Of a DNA stretch of 5,513 nucleotides, positions 1-5,513 are shown piece after piece (within the stretch, counting starts at the first letter, position 1; each line of letters starts with the position of its first letter). A model generated the notes under the pieces. It was not told the DNA's origin and made no database searches. It worked only from the letters and a program-made list of their open reading frames with translations. Both the position numbers and the translations under genes were made by a program. Origin of the DNA: Thermoleophilia bacterium (GTDB lineage Bacteria; Actinomycetota; Thermoleophilia; Gaiellales; SKUG01); contig JAOPYS010000373.1 in the NCBI GenBank assembly GCA_025964465.1, forward strand, positions 1-5,513. Reading direction: 5' to 3'.

Positions 1-242
1 GCGTTGGCGATCGACGATGTCCGGAACCAGGTCTCGACGGTGAAGTCGTTGCCCCGCTCCAGCTTCGGATCGCTCGGCACCGTGACCACGTCGTTGCCGT
101 TCGTCACGCGCAGGGCGCCCGACGCCCCACCGAAGTTCGGCTGCGCCTGGCCCCACGTCGGCGCCGGGGCTCCCGTCAGCGTCCCTGCGAACCCGTTGCC
201 GCTGGAATCCGCGGCCGAGCCGTCGAGGTGCAGCAGCAACTG
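1..242 (-). other. LamG domain 2, truncated by window edge
   Basis: Residues 1287-1366. It starts QLLLHLDGSAADSSGNG and reaches ERGNDFTVETWFRTSS, which is the first third of a LamG fold and matches LamG domain 1 at an offset of 343-344 residues. The HWHHIAIT- and DDVRYS-equivalent strands must lie outside the window. Confidence 0.82.
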
Positions 243-3200
243 GACGTCGTCGGGTGGGGTGGTGACGACCTGGGTGTGGTCGTGGTCGACGCTCGTGCCC
301 GCCGTGTTGATCCACGACAGGTGCGGCGCCACGGCCGTCACGCCGGTGCGGTTGGCGAACCCGGTGCTTGCGTCGGTGGTGTCCGCGTACTGGTTGACCG
401 GGCGGCCCGTGTCCATCTCGAACCAGTCGGAGCCGGTCAGGGACCAGGCGCCGGCACCGGCCCGGACCTTGGACTGGACGGTGGACCGGCCCCCGGTCAG
501 GGCCGCCGCGGCCGAGCCGGAGGAGCCGTAGGTCACGTCCGCGCAGCGCGCCGCACCACACGCCGCGAGCGGCACCCCGGCATCCGTCGGGTCGCTGTCC
601 CAGAGCGTGCGTCCGTGCGGCTGGCGTGCCTCGAAGGTTCCACGGACCTCGGCGGCGGTGCGGGCCACCGACGAATAGCGGACGTCGTCGATCTGGCCGC
701 GCCAGCGGTTCCCGCCGTTGCCGGAGCCGATGACCATCGGCTGGTTGGGCGCGTCCGTCGGCCCGGCGAGGGCCTGCGTCGCGCGGAGTGTCCCGTCCAG
801 GTACAGCGAGAGCAGGTTCGAGGCGTCGACGGTGATCGCTATGTGGTGCCAGTGGCCATCGACCAGCGGTGTGGCGCTGCCCGACGCGAAGAACATCGAG
901 CCGCCCCGGGACACGCCGACGCACAGGCAACCCGATGCCCGATCGACGTACAGCTCGAAGTTGCACGACGGCGCGCCCGACGCGCACGACGAGCCCTTGT
1001 GCGCGAGCGTCGGGAAGGCGTTCGGCAGCCCCGCGACCGAGGTCGCGGTCGACTTCGTCCACATCTCGAGGGTGAAGGAGTTTCCTCGGTCGTACACCGG
1101 GTTCGCCGCGACGGACGCGGTGTCGTCCACGCCGTCGACTGACATCTCCTGACCCATCGGCGTGTTGAAGGAGGCGCCGAACGTCGGTGCGGTCGATCCA
1201 CCGCCGAGGACGATCGGCGCGCCGGTCGGTGACGCGTCGGCCCCCGTCCCGTCGAGGTGCCAGAGGCCGGTGACGTTGGTGTCCATCGGGTCGCTCACGA
1301 CCTTGACCCGCTGGCGGTCGACGGAGCAGCCCGCGTTGTTGACGAAGGAGAAGTGCGGCGAGCTCGCGCTGATGTCAGGCGCCTGGAGTGCACCGACCTG
1401 CGCGTCCGCGTCGGCGGTCCACGACGGGCCCGGCGCCGCCAGGCCTGCGACGAAGGAGGCCTCTGCCGAGTACACGGCGTTGCCGGCCCCGTCCTTGGTC
1501 TGCACCTTGTAGTAGTAGGTGGTGCCCGGCACGAGGCCCGTGGCGACCACGGAGTGCGACAGCCCGGTGATCGTCGGGTCGACCACGTTCGACGCGTACG
1601 TCGCCGGCAGCCCGGCGCCGCGTGACACCGTGTCGTACCAGACCTCGCTCGTCCCGGATTCGTCGGTCGACCAGGAGAACGTCGTCCCCGTGCAGTTCGT
1701 GGAGCGCGTGGCCGCCGCGGTGATGGTCGGGTTGGTGGTGTCGTCGAACCGCAGCATGCGTGCGTGGCCCAGGTCGGCGACCCAGACCTTGCCGGCGCGG
1801 ATGGCCACGCCGCCGACCTCGCGCACCTGGTCGCGCGCCGGGGCGACGGAACCGCACGCGGCGGCGCCCAGCGGGGTGCCGGTCGAGGTCGTGTTGGCCG
1901 TCGGGATGGGGTCGAGGTACGCGGCGCCGCAGTCGGCCGCCCAGACGAGCGTGTTGTCGGCGACGGACACGGCGTGCACGTGGTCGAACGCCGCGACGCC
2001 GGCCGTCGTGAAGTTCGTCTGGCCGACCACGACGTCCGCGTCCTGGTTGTCGACGGTCGGCCACGAGTTCCAGACCAGGATGCGGTCGTTGCCGTAGTCC
2101 GCCACGGCGAGCTTGCCGTTGGCCCACGTGAGCCCGCGCGGGGTGTCGAGCGAGTGGGCGGAGCGTCCACCGTTGTTGGCGGTCGTGGCGCTGAAGGTGG
2201 GCTGGCCGATCACGTGGTCGGCCGGCTGGTCCATGGTGGTCGGCCACGAGTCCCAGAGAAGGATGCGGTTGTTGGTCTCGTCGGAGACCGCGATCCGCGT
2301 GCCGTCGCTGACCACGCCGTTGGGGTTGTCGATCGAGCTCGACGACGCGCCCGAGCCGTTGGCCACGAACGTCGGCTGTCCGAGCAGGCGGTCGGGCGCC
2401 TGGTTCTCGGACGTCGGGAAGGTGTCCCACACCTTGATGCGGTCGCCGGCCGCGTCCGTCATGAGCAGCCGGGTGCCGTCCGACCAGACCCCGTCGGGTG
2501 CGCCCAGGCTCGTGGCGTTGGTGGCGGCCATGCCGCCGTAGTACTGGTGCGCGTCGTCGACCTGCCCGAACCGCCAGGTCGGTGCCTGCCCGTTGGTGCT
2601 CGGCTGGGCGGCGTAGTAGTGCACCCAGTTGTAGCCCGCGTTCGCCACGAGCAGGCGGTTCGTGCCCGCGATGATGAAGGGCACGACCTGCTCCAGGTGG
2701 GGGAGGCTGGTCCCCGAGCGGAAGCGGAAGATCGCGTCCTTCACGGCGTCGAACGGGGCGGCGTTCGCGAAGTTCGGATGGCCGAGCACCCGCGTCGCGG
2801 ACGTGCCGTTGGCGGCGGGCCAGGCCCAGCGCAGGACCCGGTGGTTGAGCGAGTCGACGGCGAGCACCGTCGCGCCGTCCGTCCACACGTCCGCGGGGCC
2901 GTCCATCGCGGCAGCGGAGAGCGTCGTCGGGTTGCCCTGGTTGCGGTTGCACTGGTTCAACGCGGTCTGCCCCAACGCGAAGGCGGCGCCCTGGCCGTTG
3001 GCGGTCGGCATCGCGTTCCAGACGAGCACGCGGTCACCGTTCGTGTCGGCGACCGCGAACTTCGTCCCGTCCGAGGAGACCCCCTGCGGCAGGTCCATGG
3101 TCGTGCCCGAGCATCCCGTGCCGTTGCCCGTCAGCGAGGACTGCCCGACCGCCCACGTCGCGGAGATGCCACCCACGGTGCCCGACGCGATCCACGTGCC

Positions 3201-4100
3201 GGCGCCGGGCAGGTCGTAGAAGAGGACGCGGTTGTTGACCGAGTCGGCCACGAGGATGCGATCCGTGCCGTCCGACCACACGCCCGTGGGTTCGTTGAGC
3301 TTCGTGGCGCTCGTGCCGAGCGTCGCACCCGACCACGTCGTCTGGCCGATCACCCAGTCGGCCGGGGCGCCGGTGACGGGCCAGCTGTTCCAGCCCATGA
3401 TCCGGTTGTTCTGCGTGTCGCTGACGATGACGCGCGTGCCGTCCGTCCAGACCCCTGCGGGCGAGTCGAGCTTGGTCTGGGAGTTGCCGGCGGAGCAGGT
3501 GGTCGCGTTCGGCTGCCCGATCACGATCGGTGCGGCGGTGCCGTTGGCGGGCGGCCAGGCGGCCGTCGTGGTCGACCACAGCAGCACGCGGTGGTTGGCG
3601 GTGTCTGCAACGGCTGCCCGGACCTTGCCGCTACCGGTCGTGATCGAGGCGCGTGACGGGGCGCGCATCGTCGACGCGGTGCAGCCCGTGCCGTACGCCG
3701 TGGGGGTCGGTTGGCCCAGCACGTGGTCCATGGGGGCGCCGTCGGTGGCGGGCATCGTCGTCCAGCCCTGCACCCGGCTCGCCATCTGGTCGACGACGAG
3801 CACGTGCCCCGACGAGTCCTGCGTCACGCCGAGGGGCGTGTCGAAGCCACGGTCGGAGCGCGAGCCGCGGTTCATGTCCGTCCACTCCGCGCCGGCGTTC
3901 GCGGGCTGGCCGAGCTCGAGGGCGGCGTTGCCGCTGACGCCGTTGGTGGCGCTCGCCGGGGCGGCGCCCAGCAGCGCCGCGAGCGTCACGAGGAGGAGGA
4001 CCGACCCCGCGTGCCCGGTGCGCACGAGCGCACGGACGTGGGCCCGCGCGAAGGCGAGCGCACCCGTGGACGTGGCGGAGGGGCGATGCACCCTCACCAT
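1..4100 (-). CDS. Large secreted NHL-repeat / Fn3 / LamG multidomain protein, partial (C-terminus beyond window)
   Basis: The frame is open from the ATG at 4098-4100 to the left edge: 1366 complete codons, no stop. An in-frame TGA at 4134-4136 leaves little room for an earlier start. Residues 1-51 form a signal peptide ending in ASA. Residues 88-786 carry about twelve NHL-type repeats built on GVWSDGTR, VADSVNNRVL, WNSWP and HVIGQPTF. Residues 789-884 are Fn3-like (TTYYYKVQTKDGAGN). Residues 945-1155 are LamG (LWHLDG, HWHHIAITVD, LYLDGTLRA, GQIDDVRYSSVARTAAEV). Residues 1160-1231 are a second Fn3-like module, and from 1287 a second LamG begins (LLLHLDGSAADSSGNG). NHL propellers and LamG domains usually bind proteins or glycans, so an exported adhesin or carbohydrate/matrix-binding role is inferred. 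No catalytic motif, transmembrane anchor or sorting signal is visible in the part present. The specific function is unknown. I see no clear Shine-Dalgarno sequence before the start. Confidence 0.93.
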   Translation of the reverse strand, partial: MVRVHRPSATSTGALAFARAHVRALVRTGHAGSVLLLVTLAALLGAAPASATNGVSGNAALELGQPANAGAEWTDMNRGSRSDRGFDTPLGVTQDSSGHVLVVDQMASRVQGWTTMPATDGAPMDHVLGQPTPTAYGTGCTASTMRAPSRASITTGSGKVRAAVADTANHRVLLWSTTTAAWPPANGTAAPIVIGQPNATTCSAGNSQTKLDSPAGVWTDGTRVIVSDTQNNRIMGWNSWPVTGAPADWVIGQTTWSGATLGTSATKLNEPTGVWSDGTDRILVADSVNNRVLFYDLPGAGTWIASGTVGGISATWAVGQSSLTGNGTGCSGTTMDLPQGVSSDGTKFAVADTNGDRVLVWNAMPTANGQGAAFALGQTALNQCNRNQGNPTTLSAAAMDGPADVWTDGATVLAVDSLNHRVLRWAWPAANGTSATRVLGHPNFANAAPFDAVKDAIFRFRSGTSLPHLEQVVPFIIAGTNRLLVANAGYNWVHYYAAQPSTNGQAPTWRFGQVDDAHQYYGGMAATNATSLGAPDGVWSDGTRLLMTDAAGDRIKVWDTFPTSENQAPDRLLGQPTFVANGSGASSSSIDNPNGVVSDGTRIAVSDETNNRILLWDSWPTTMDQPADHVIGQPTFSATTANNGGRSAHSLDTPRGLTWANGKLAVADYGNDRILVWNSWPTVDNQDADVVVGQTNFTTAGVAAFDHVHAVSVADNTLVWAADCGAAYLDPIPTANTTSTGTPLGAAACGSVAPARDQVREVGGVAIRAGKVWVADLGHARMLRFDDTTNPTITAAATRSTNCTGTTFSWSTDESGTSEVWYDTVSRGAGLPATYASNVVDPTITGLSHSVVATGLVPGTTYYYKVQTKDGAGNAVYSAEASFVAGLAAPGPSWTADADAQVGALQAPDISASSPHFSFVNNAGCSVDRQRVKVVSDPMDTNVTGLWHLDGTGADASPTGAPIVLGGGSTAPTFGASFNTPMGQEMSVDGVDDTASVAANPVYDRGNSFTLEMWTKSTATSVAGLPNAFPTLAHKGSSCASGAPSCNFELYVDRASGCLCVGVSRGGSMFFASGSATPLVDGHWHHIAITVDASNLLSLYLDGTLRATQALAGPTDAPNQPMVIGSGNGGNRWRGQIDDVRYSSVARTAAEVRGTFEARQPHGRTLWDSDPTDAGVPLAACGAARCADVTYGSSGSAAAALTGGRSTVQSKVRAGAGAWSLTGSDWFEMDTGRPVNQYADTTDASTGFANRTGVTAVAPHLSWINTAGTSVDHDHTQVVTTPPDDVQLLLHLDGSAADSSGNGFAGTLTGAPAPTWGQAQPNFGGASGALRVTNGNDVVTVPSDPKLERGNDFTVETWFRTSSIAN
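408..623 (-). other. Fibronectin type III-like domain 2 (divergent)
   Basis: Residues 1160-1231, between the two LamG domains. It begins TLWDSDPTDAGVPLAAC and ends VQSKVRAGAGAWSLTGSDWFEMDTG, which matches the last strands of the first Fn3-like domain at the 344-residue offset. The first half does not resemble domain 1 clearly; cysteines 1181 and 1186 may pair. The assignment rests mainly on the aligned C-terminal strands and on its position in the repeat. Confidence 0.6.
636..1268 (-). other. LamG / concanavalin A-like domain 1
   Basis: Residues 945-1155. It opens with GLWHLDGTGAD and continues through DRGNSFTLEMW (1004-1014), FELYVDRASG (1048-1057), DGHWHHIAITVD (1081-1092), LYLDGTLRA (1099-1107) and GQIDDVRYSSVARTAAEV (1135-1152). 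This order is characteristic of Laminin_G_3-type jelly-roll domains found in bacterial surface and glycan-binding proteins. Four cysteines (1040, 1046, 1058, 1060) cluster in the middle and are absent from the visible part of LamG domain 2. Ligand and metal dependence cannot be read from the sequence. Confidence 0.87.
1449..1736 (-). other. Fibronectin type III-like domain 1
   Basis: Residues 789-884 of the minus-strand protein. The order of motifs fits an Fn3 or purple-acid-phosphatase-N-like beta-sandwich: a TTFSWSTDESGTSEVWY strand pair (806-822), then ATGLVPGTTYYYKVQTKDGAGN (853-874), which is the typical L-x-P-G-T-x-Y-Y-x-V turn and strand of Fn3 folds. It directly follows the last propeller repeat and probably acts as a spacer or as a ligand-binding module. 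Confidence 0.8.
1743..2744 (-). repeat. NHL-type repeats 7-12, likely second beta-propeller
   Basis: Residues 453-786. Repeats 8, 9 and 10 are strong, starting near residues 532, 590 and 651. Each has GVWSDGTR- or GLTWANGK-like openings, NNRILLWDSWP-like strands and VIGQPTF-like ends. Repeat 7 (453-516) has replaced the GVWSDG opening with a different stretch but keeps GTNRLLVANAGYN. Repeat 11 (705-745) and repeat 12 (759-786, GGVAIRAGKVWVADLGHARM) are weaker, as is common for edge blades. Counting the weak ones gives a second set of six, which is inference. One larger propeller, or two of unequal size, are alternatives. Confidence 0.75.
2769..3839 (-). repeat. NHL-type repeats 1-6, likely first beta-propeller
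   Basis: Residues 88-444. Six repeats start near residues 88, 145, 211, 268, 335 and 399. Each has a pattern close to P-x-GVWxDGT, then a hydrophobic strand, VxDxxNNRVLxW, and an exit strand ending in (V/L)(L/I)GQ. Examples are GVWTDGTRVIVSDTQNNRI, residues 216-234, and GVWSDGTDRILVADSVNNRV, residues 273-292. The motif is the NHL signature, and six is the usual blade number of an NHL propeller. Repeat 2 lacks the GVW motif and repeat 4 has a longer exit loop. Cysteines at 140, 202, 330 and 384 sit in the loops between blades. Confidence 0.85.
3948..4100 (-). other. Signal peptide with long basic n-region
   Basis: Residues 1-51 of the minus-strand protein. About 32 residues rich in Arg and His precede a hydrophobic core (SVLLLVTLAALLG, residues 33-45), and the likely signal peptidase I site is AAPASA before T52. 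The n-region is longer than usual. A GTG codon at residue 26 (4023-4025) would give a more typical 26-residue signal peptide, but it has no visible ribosome binding site, so the ATG at 4100 is preferred. There is no lipobox cysteine at the cleavage site and no clear twin-arginine motif, so general Sec export is inferred. Confidence 0.85.
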
Positions 4101-4262
4101 GTCGGCGCGCAGGGCCCGCGACTGGAGCGATGTTCAGCCGCTCGGACCACCTCGGTCGCCCTGACGCTCGCTGGCCGGCCGATGCGTCGTCGGGCGGTCG
4201 ATTCCTCGACGCTCCGCGGTCGGATGTGTGGCGACTTCGCGCCATCTGATGGTCGGGCCGGT

Positions 4263-4276
4263 GCGCCGATCGGCGC
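4263..4276. promoter_or_regulatory. Perfect 14-bp palindrome, possible operator
   Basis: GCGCCGATCGGCGC reads identically on both strands. It lies 44-57 bases upstream of the ATG at 4320, just upstream of where the -35 region would fall, a usual position for an activator or repressor dimer. In such GC-rich DNA a palindrome of this length can occur by chance, and no regulator gene is visible nearby. Confidence 0.3.
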
Positions 4277-4306
4277 GCGGACGTGGGAGCACCTCCGCGA
4301 TTGCAC

Positions 4307-4312
4307 TAGGAT
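4307..4312 (+). promoter_or_regulatory. Candidate -10 box (TAGGAT) for the multi-GAF gene, possibly leaderless
   Basis: TAGGAT keeps the T, A and final T of the TANNNT consensus. Its last base is 7 bases before the A of the ATG at 4320, so transcription would begin at or next to the start codon and give a leaderless mRNA. No good TTGACA-like -35 box lies 16-18 bases upstream (TGGGAG at 4284-4289). Alternatively AGGA at 4308-4311, 8 bases before the ATG, is a weak Shine-Dalgarno sequence. The two readings exclude each other. Confidence 0.5.
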
Positions 4313-4319
4313 CCCCCCG

Positions 4320-5513
4320 ATGGGACTCTTCACCCGAAATCGCGGGGGCCGCGGCTCCGGGGCGGCCCGGCGCGAGGACGCCGTGTTCGAGTTCTCGCGC
4401 CAGCTGGTCGGCGCCGCGGGCGTCGCCGAGATCGCGCAGGCGCTGTTCCGGACGATCGACGACCTGTTCGAGGTCGATCGCTGCGTCCTGCTGGCGATCG
4501 ACGAGAGCGAGGGCGCAGGCGGCCGGGCCACCGGCGTGGCGATGATGGGCGGCGTCGACGTCGAGGTCGGCACCATCGCCATCGACCTGGCCGAGGACCA
4601 GTCCGCGGTGGCCCGGGTCGTGCGCGACCGCGTGCCGCACCGGGTGCTGGACGCCAGCAGCGAGAGCCTGCACAACGCCCAGGTCGCGCAGGTCGTGGGC
4701 TCCACCGGCAGCGCCGTCTACGTGCCGCTGCGCACGAGCGGCGAGGTGATCGGCGTGGCCGTCATCGCCACCACCGGCCGGCTCCGCGCCTTCCGCCGCG
4801 AGGAGGTCGAGTTCGTCCAGAAGCTCGCCAACGACGCGGCCGTCGCGATCGAGCGGGCCCGCTTCGCGCAGCAGCTGCGCGACGTCGGCGAGCGCGAGCT
4901 GATCGTGGCCAGCGTCGCCCGCGCCGTGCGCGAGTCGCTCGACCCCGACGAGGTGCTGCGCGTCGCCGCGCGCGAGCTGGGCGAGCAGGCCGACGCCGAC
5001 GAGGTCGTCGTGGCCATGCGCTGGAGCGAGGGCCTCGACGGGCGCGAGGCGCGATGGCGCGCCGCGGAGCGCGCCGTCGGCCCGCAGATCAACCCCTTCG
5101 ACGAGGCCGAGCTGCCCGCCAGCGCCCGCCTCGCCATCGAGGACCGCCAGCCCGTGTCCGCGCGGGCCGCGCAGGGTGCCCCGGCCGGCACGCAGGTCTC
5201 GTTGCCGCTGCGCCACCGCGACGACGTGCTCGGCGTGCTCGTCCTCGATCGCGCACACCACGCCTTCGAGCCCACCGAGGTGCGGCTCATCGAGCTCATC
5301 GCCGTGGAGATCGCCGCGGCGATCGAGCACGTCCGCCTGTATCAGGGCAGCCGCCGCCACCTCGACGAGCAGCTGGCGCTCGCACGCGCGGCCCAGTCGC
5401 TCACCGCCGACCTGCGCTTCGACCGCGTCCTCGAGCACATCGTGGCGGAGGTGGTGAAGCTGCTGCGCACGGCGAGCGCCGCCTTCTACGTGTACGACCG
5501 CGAGCAGGGCACG
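4320..5513 (+). CDS. Multi-GAF-domain sensory protein, partial (C-terminus beyond window)
   Basis: The frame is open from the ATG at 4320 to the right edge: 398 codons. After a basic N-terminus (MGLFTRNRGGRGSGAARRED) comes GAF domain 1, residues 24-180, with EVDRCVLLAID (51-61), VYVPLRTSGEVIGVAVIAT (133-151) and the exit helix FVQKLANDAAVAIERARF. GAF domain 2, residues 195-342, shows VSLPLRHRDDVLGVLVLDR (293-311) and LIELIAVEIAAAIEHVRLY. A third begins near 360 (LTADLRFDRVLEHIVAEVV). GAF domains bind small ligands or partner proteins and pass the signal through helical linkers, such as 180-200 and 338-360 here. The output domain (histidine kinase, diguanylate cyclase, PP2C-type phosphatase or DNA-binding are usual) is outside the window. 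There is no signal peptide or transmembrane segment, so it is cytosolic. An in-frame ATG at 4224 would add 32 residues without GAF-like sequence and is not preferred. Confidence 0.93.
   Translation, partial: MGLFTRNRGGRGSGAARREDAVFEFSRQLVGAAGVAEIAQALFRTIDDLFEVDRCVLLAIDESEGAGGRATGVAMMGGVDVEVGTIAIDLAEDQSAVARVVRDRVPHRVLDASSESLHNAQVAQVVGSTGSAVYVPLRTSGEVIGVAVIATTGRLRAFRREEVEFVQKLANDAAVAIERARFAQQLRDVGERELIVASVARAVRESLDPDEVLRVAARELGEQADADEVVVAMRWSEGLDGREARWRAAERAVGPQINPFDEAELPASARLAIEDRQPVSARAAQGAPAGTQVSLPLRHRDDVLGVLVLDRAHHAFEPTEVRLIELIAVEIAAAIEHVRLYQGSRRHLDEQLALARAAQSLTADLRFDRVLEHIVAEVVKLLRTASAAFYVYDREQGT

Larger units (their letters stand above)
1..1736 (-). repeat. Diverged tandem duplication: Fn3-like + linker + LamG, period about 344 residues
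   Basis: Two successive copies align by eye at fixed spacing. The anchor pairs are KVQTKDGAG / KVRAGAGAW (865/1211), SPHFSFVNNAGCSVD / APHLSWINTAGTSVD (V927/V1271), LWHLDG / LLHLDG (H948/H1291) and RGNSFTLEMW / RGNDFTVETW (R1005/R1349). The offsets are 346, 344, 343 and 344 residues, so a whole Fn3-linker-LamG block was duplicated, not the LamG domain alone. The copies have diverged strongly between the anchors. The second copy is cut by the window edge, so the total copy number cannot be seen. Confidence 0.8.
4101..4319. promoter_or_regulatory. Divergent intergenic region
   Basis: These 219 bp separate the two divergent start codons and must hold both promoters. For the rightward gene there is a good -10 candidate at 4307-4312 and a perfect palindrome at 4263-4276. 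For the leftward gene I found no convincing -10/-35 pair or Shine-Dalgarno sequence. Short palindromes GGCCGGCC (4173-4180) and CCATCTGATGG (4242-4252) are present but may be chance. I see no small coding gene or structured RNA here. Confidence 0.6.

Noticed and set aside
228..1142. 304-residue open frame on the plus strand
   Set aside because: It is a shadow of the LamG/Fn3 region; its composition is Arg/Gly/Val-biased and no motif is seen.
1375..2952. 525-residue open frame on the minus strand
   Set aside because: It is an alternative frame of the NHL/Fn3 gene, full of Arg-rich sequence. The other minus frame gives clear NHL and Fn3 motifs over the same bases.
1764..3656. 630-residue open frame on the plus strand
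   Set aside because: It lies antisense to the NHL-repeat gene, has Arg/Gly/Val-rich low-complexity composition and no domain motifs. Such long antisense frames are expected opposite GC-rich genes with G/C third positions.
4173..4180. GGCCGGCC palindrome and the CCATCTGATGG inverted repeat (4242-4252) as regulatory sites
   Set aside because: Both are short and easily due to chance in this base composition; no spacing to a promoter supports them.
4224..4319. Upstream in-frame ATG for the multi-GAF protein
   Set aside because: It would add 32 residues with no GAF-like sequence and would place the -10 candidate inside the coding region; no ribosome binding site is evident before it.
4134..5438. 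434-residue open frame on the minus strand
   Set aside because: It is antisense to the multi-GAF gene; the plus-strand frame carries the recognisable GAF motifs and a plausible start, while this one is Ala/Gly/Asp/Leu-rich without a recognisable domain.
1..5513. Search for tRNA, rRNA, CRISPR, insertion sequence or Rho-independent terminator
   Set aside because: No matching repeats, inverted ends, transposase motifs or hairpin-plus-T-run were seen; both gene ends, where terminators would lie, are outside the window.

Overview
This is a high-GC window (roughly 70% by eye) with strong G/C preference at third codon positions, as in Actinobacteria and relatives. The GAF-array start MGLF and a TAGGAT box placed about 8 bases before an ATG remind me of Thermoleophilia/Solirubrobacterales-type genomes. 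That placement is an impression, not proven. The window holds two divergently transcribed genes, both cut by the window edges, separated by 219 bp.

Minus strand, 4100 down to 1: one uninterrupted reading frame of at least 1366 residues with no stop codon. It encodes a large secreted or surface multidomain protein. In order it has a long-n-region signal peptide, about twelve NHL-type repeats (arranged as probably two six-bladed beta-propellers), a fibronectin type III-like domain, a LamG/concanavalin A-like domain, a second Fn3-like domain, and the start of a second LamG domain. The Fn3-linker-LamG block is a diverged tandem duplication with a period of about 344 residues (about 1,032 bp). The copy at the left edge is incomplete, so the protein continues and may hold more copies.

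Intergenic region, 4101-4319: contains a candidate promoter for the rightward gene (TAGGAT, 4307-4312, with geometry suggesting a leaderless transcript) and a perfect 14-bp palindrome at 4263-4276. No RNA gene, terminator or convincing leftward promoter was seen.

Plus strand, 4320 to 5513: the first 398 residues of a multi-GAF sensory protein with two complete GAF domains joined by helical linkers and the beginning of a third. The output domain lies beyond the window.

No mobile element, CRISPR array, tRNA or rRNA was recognised. The two genes do not form a known system. One encodes an exported repeat protein likely to bind something outside the cell, the other a cytosolic signal sensor, and any functional link rests only on their divergent arrangement.
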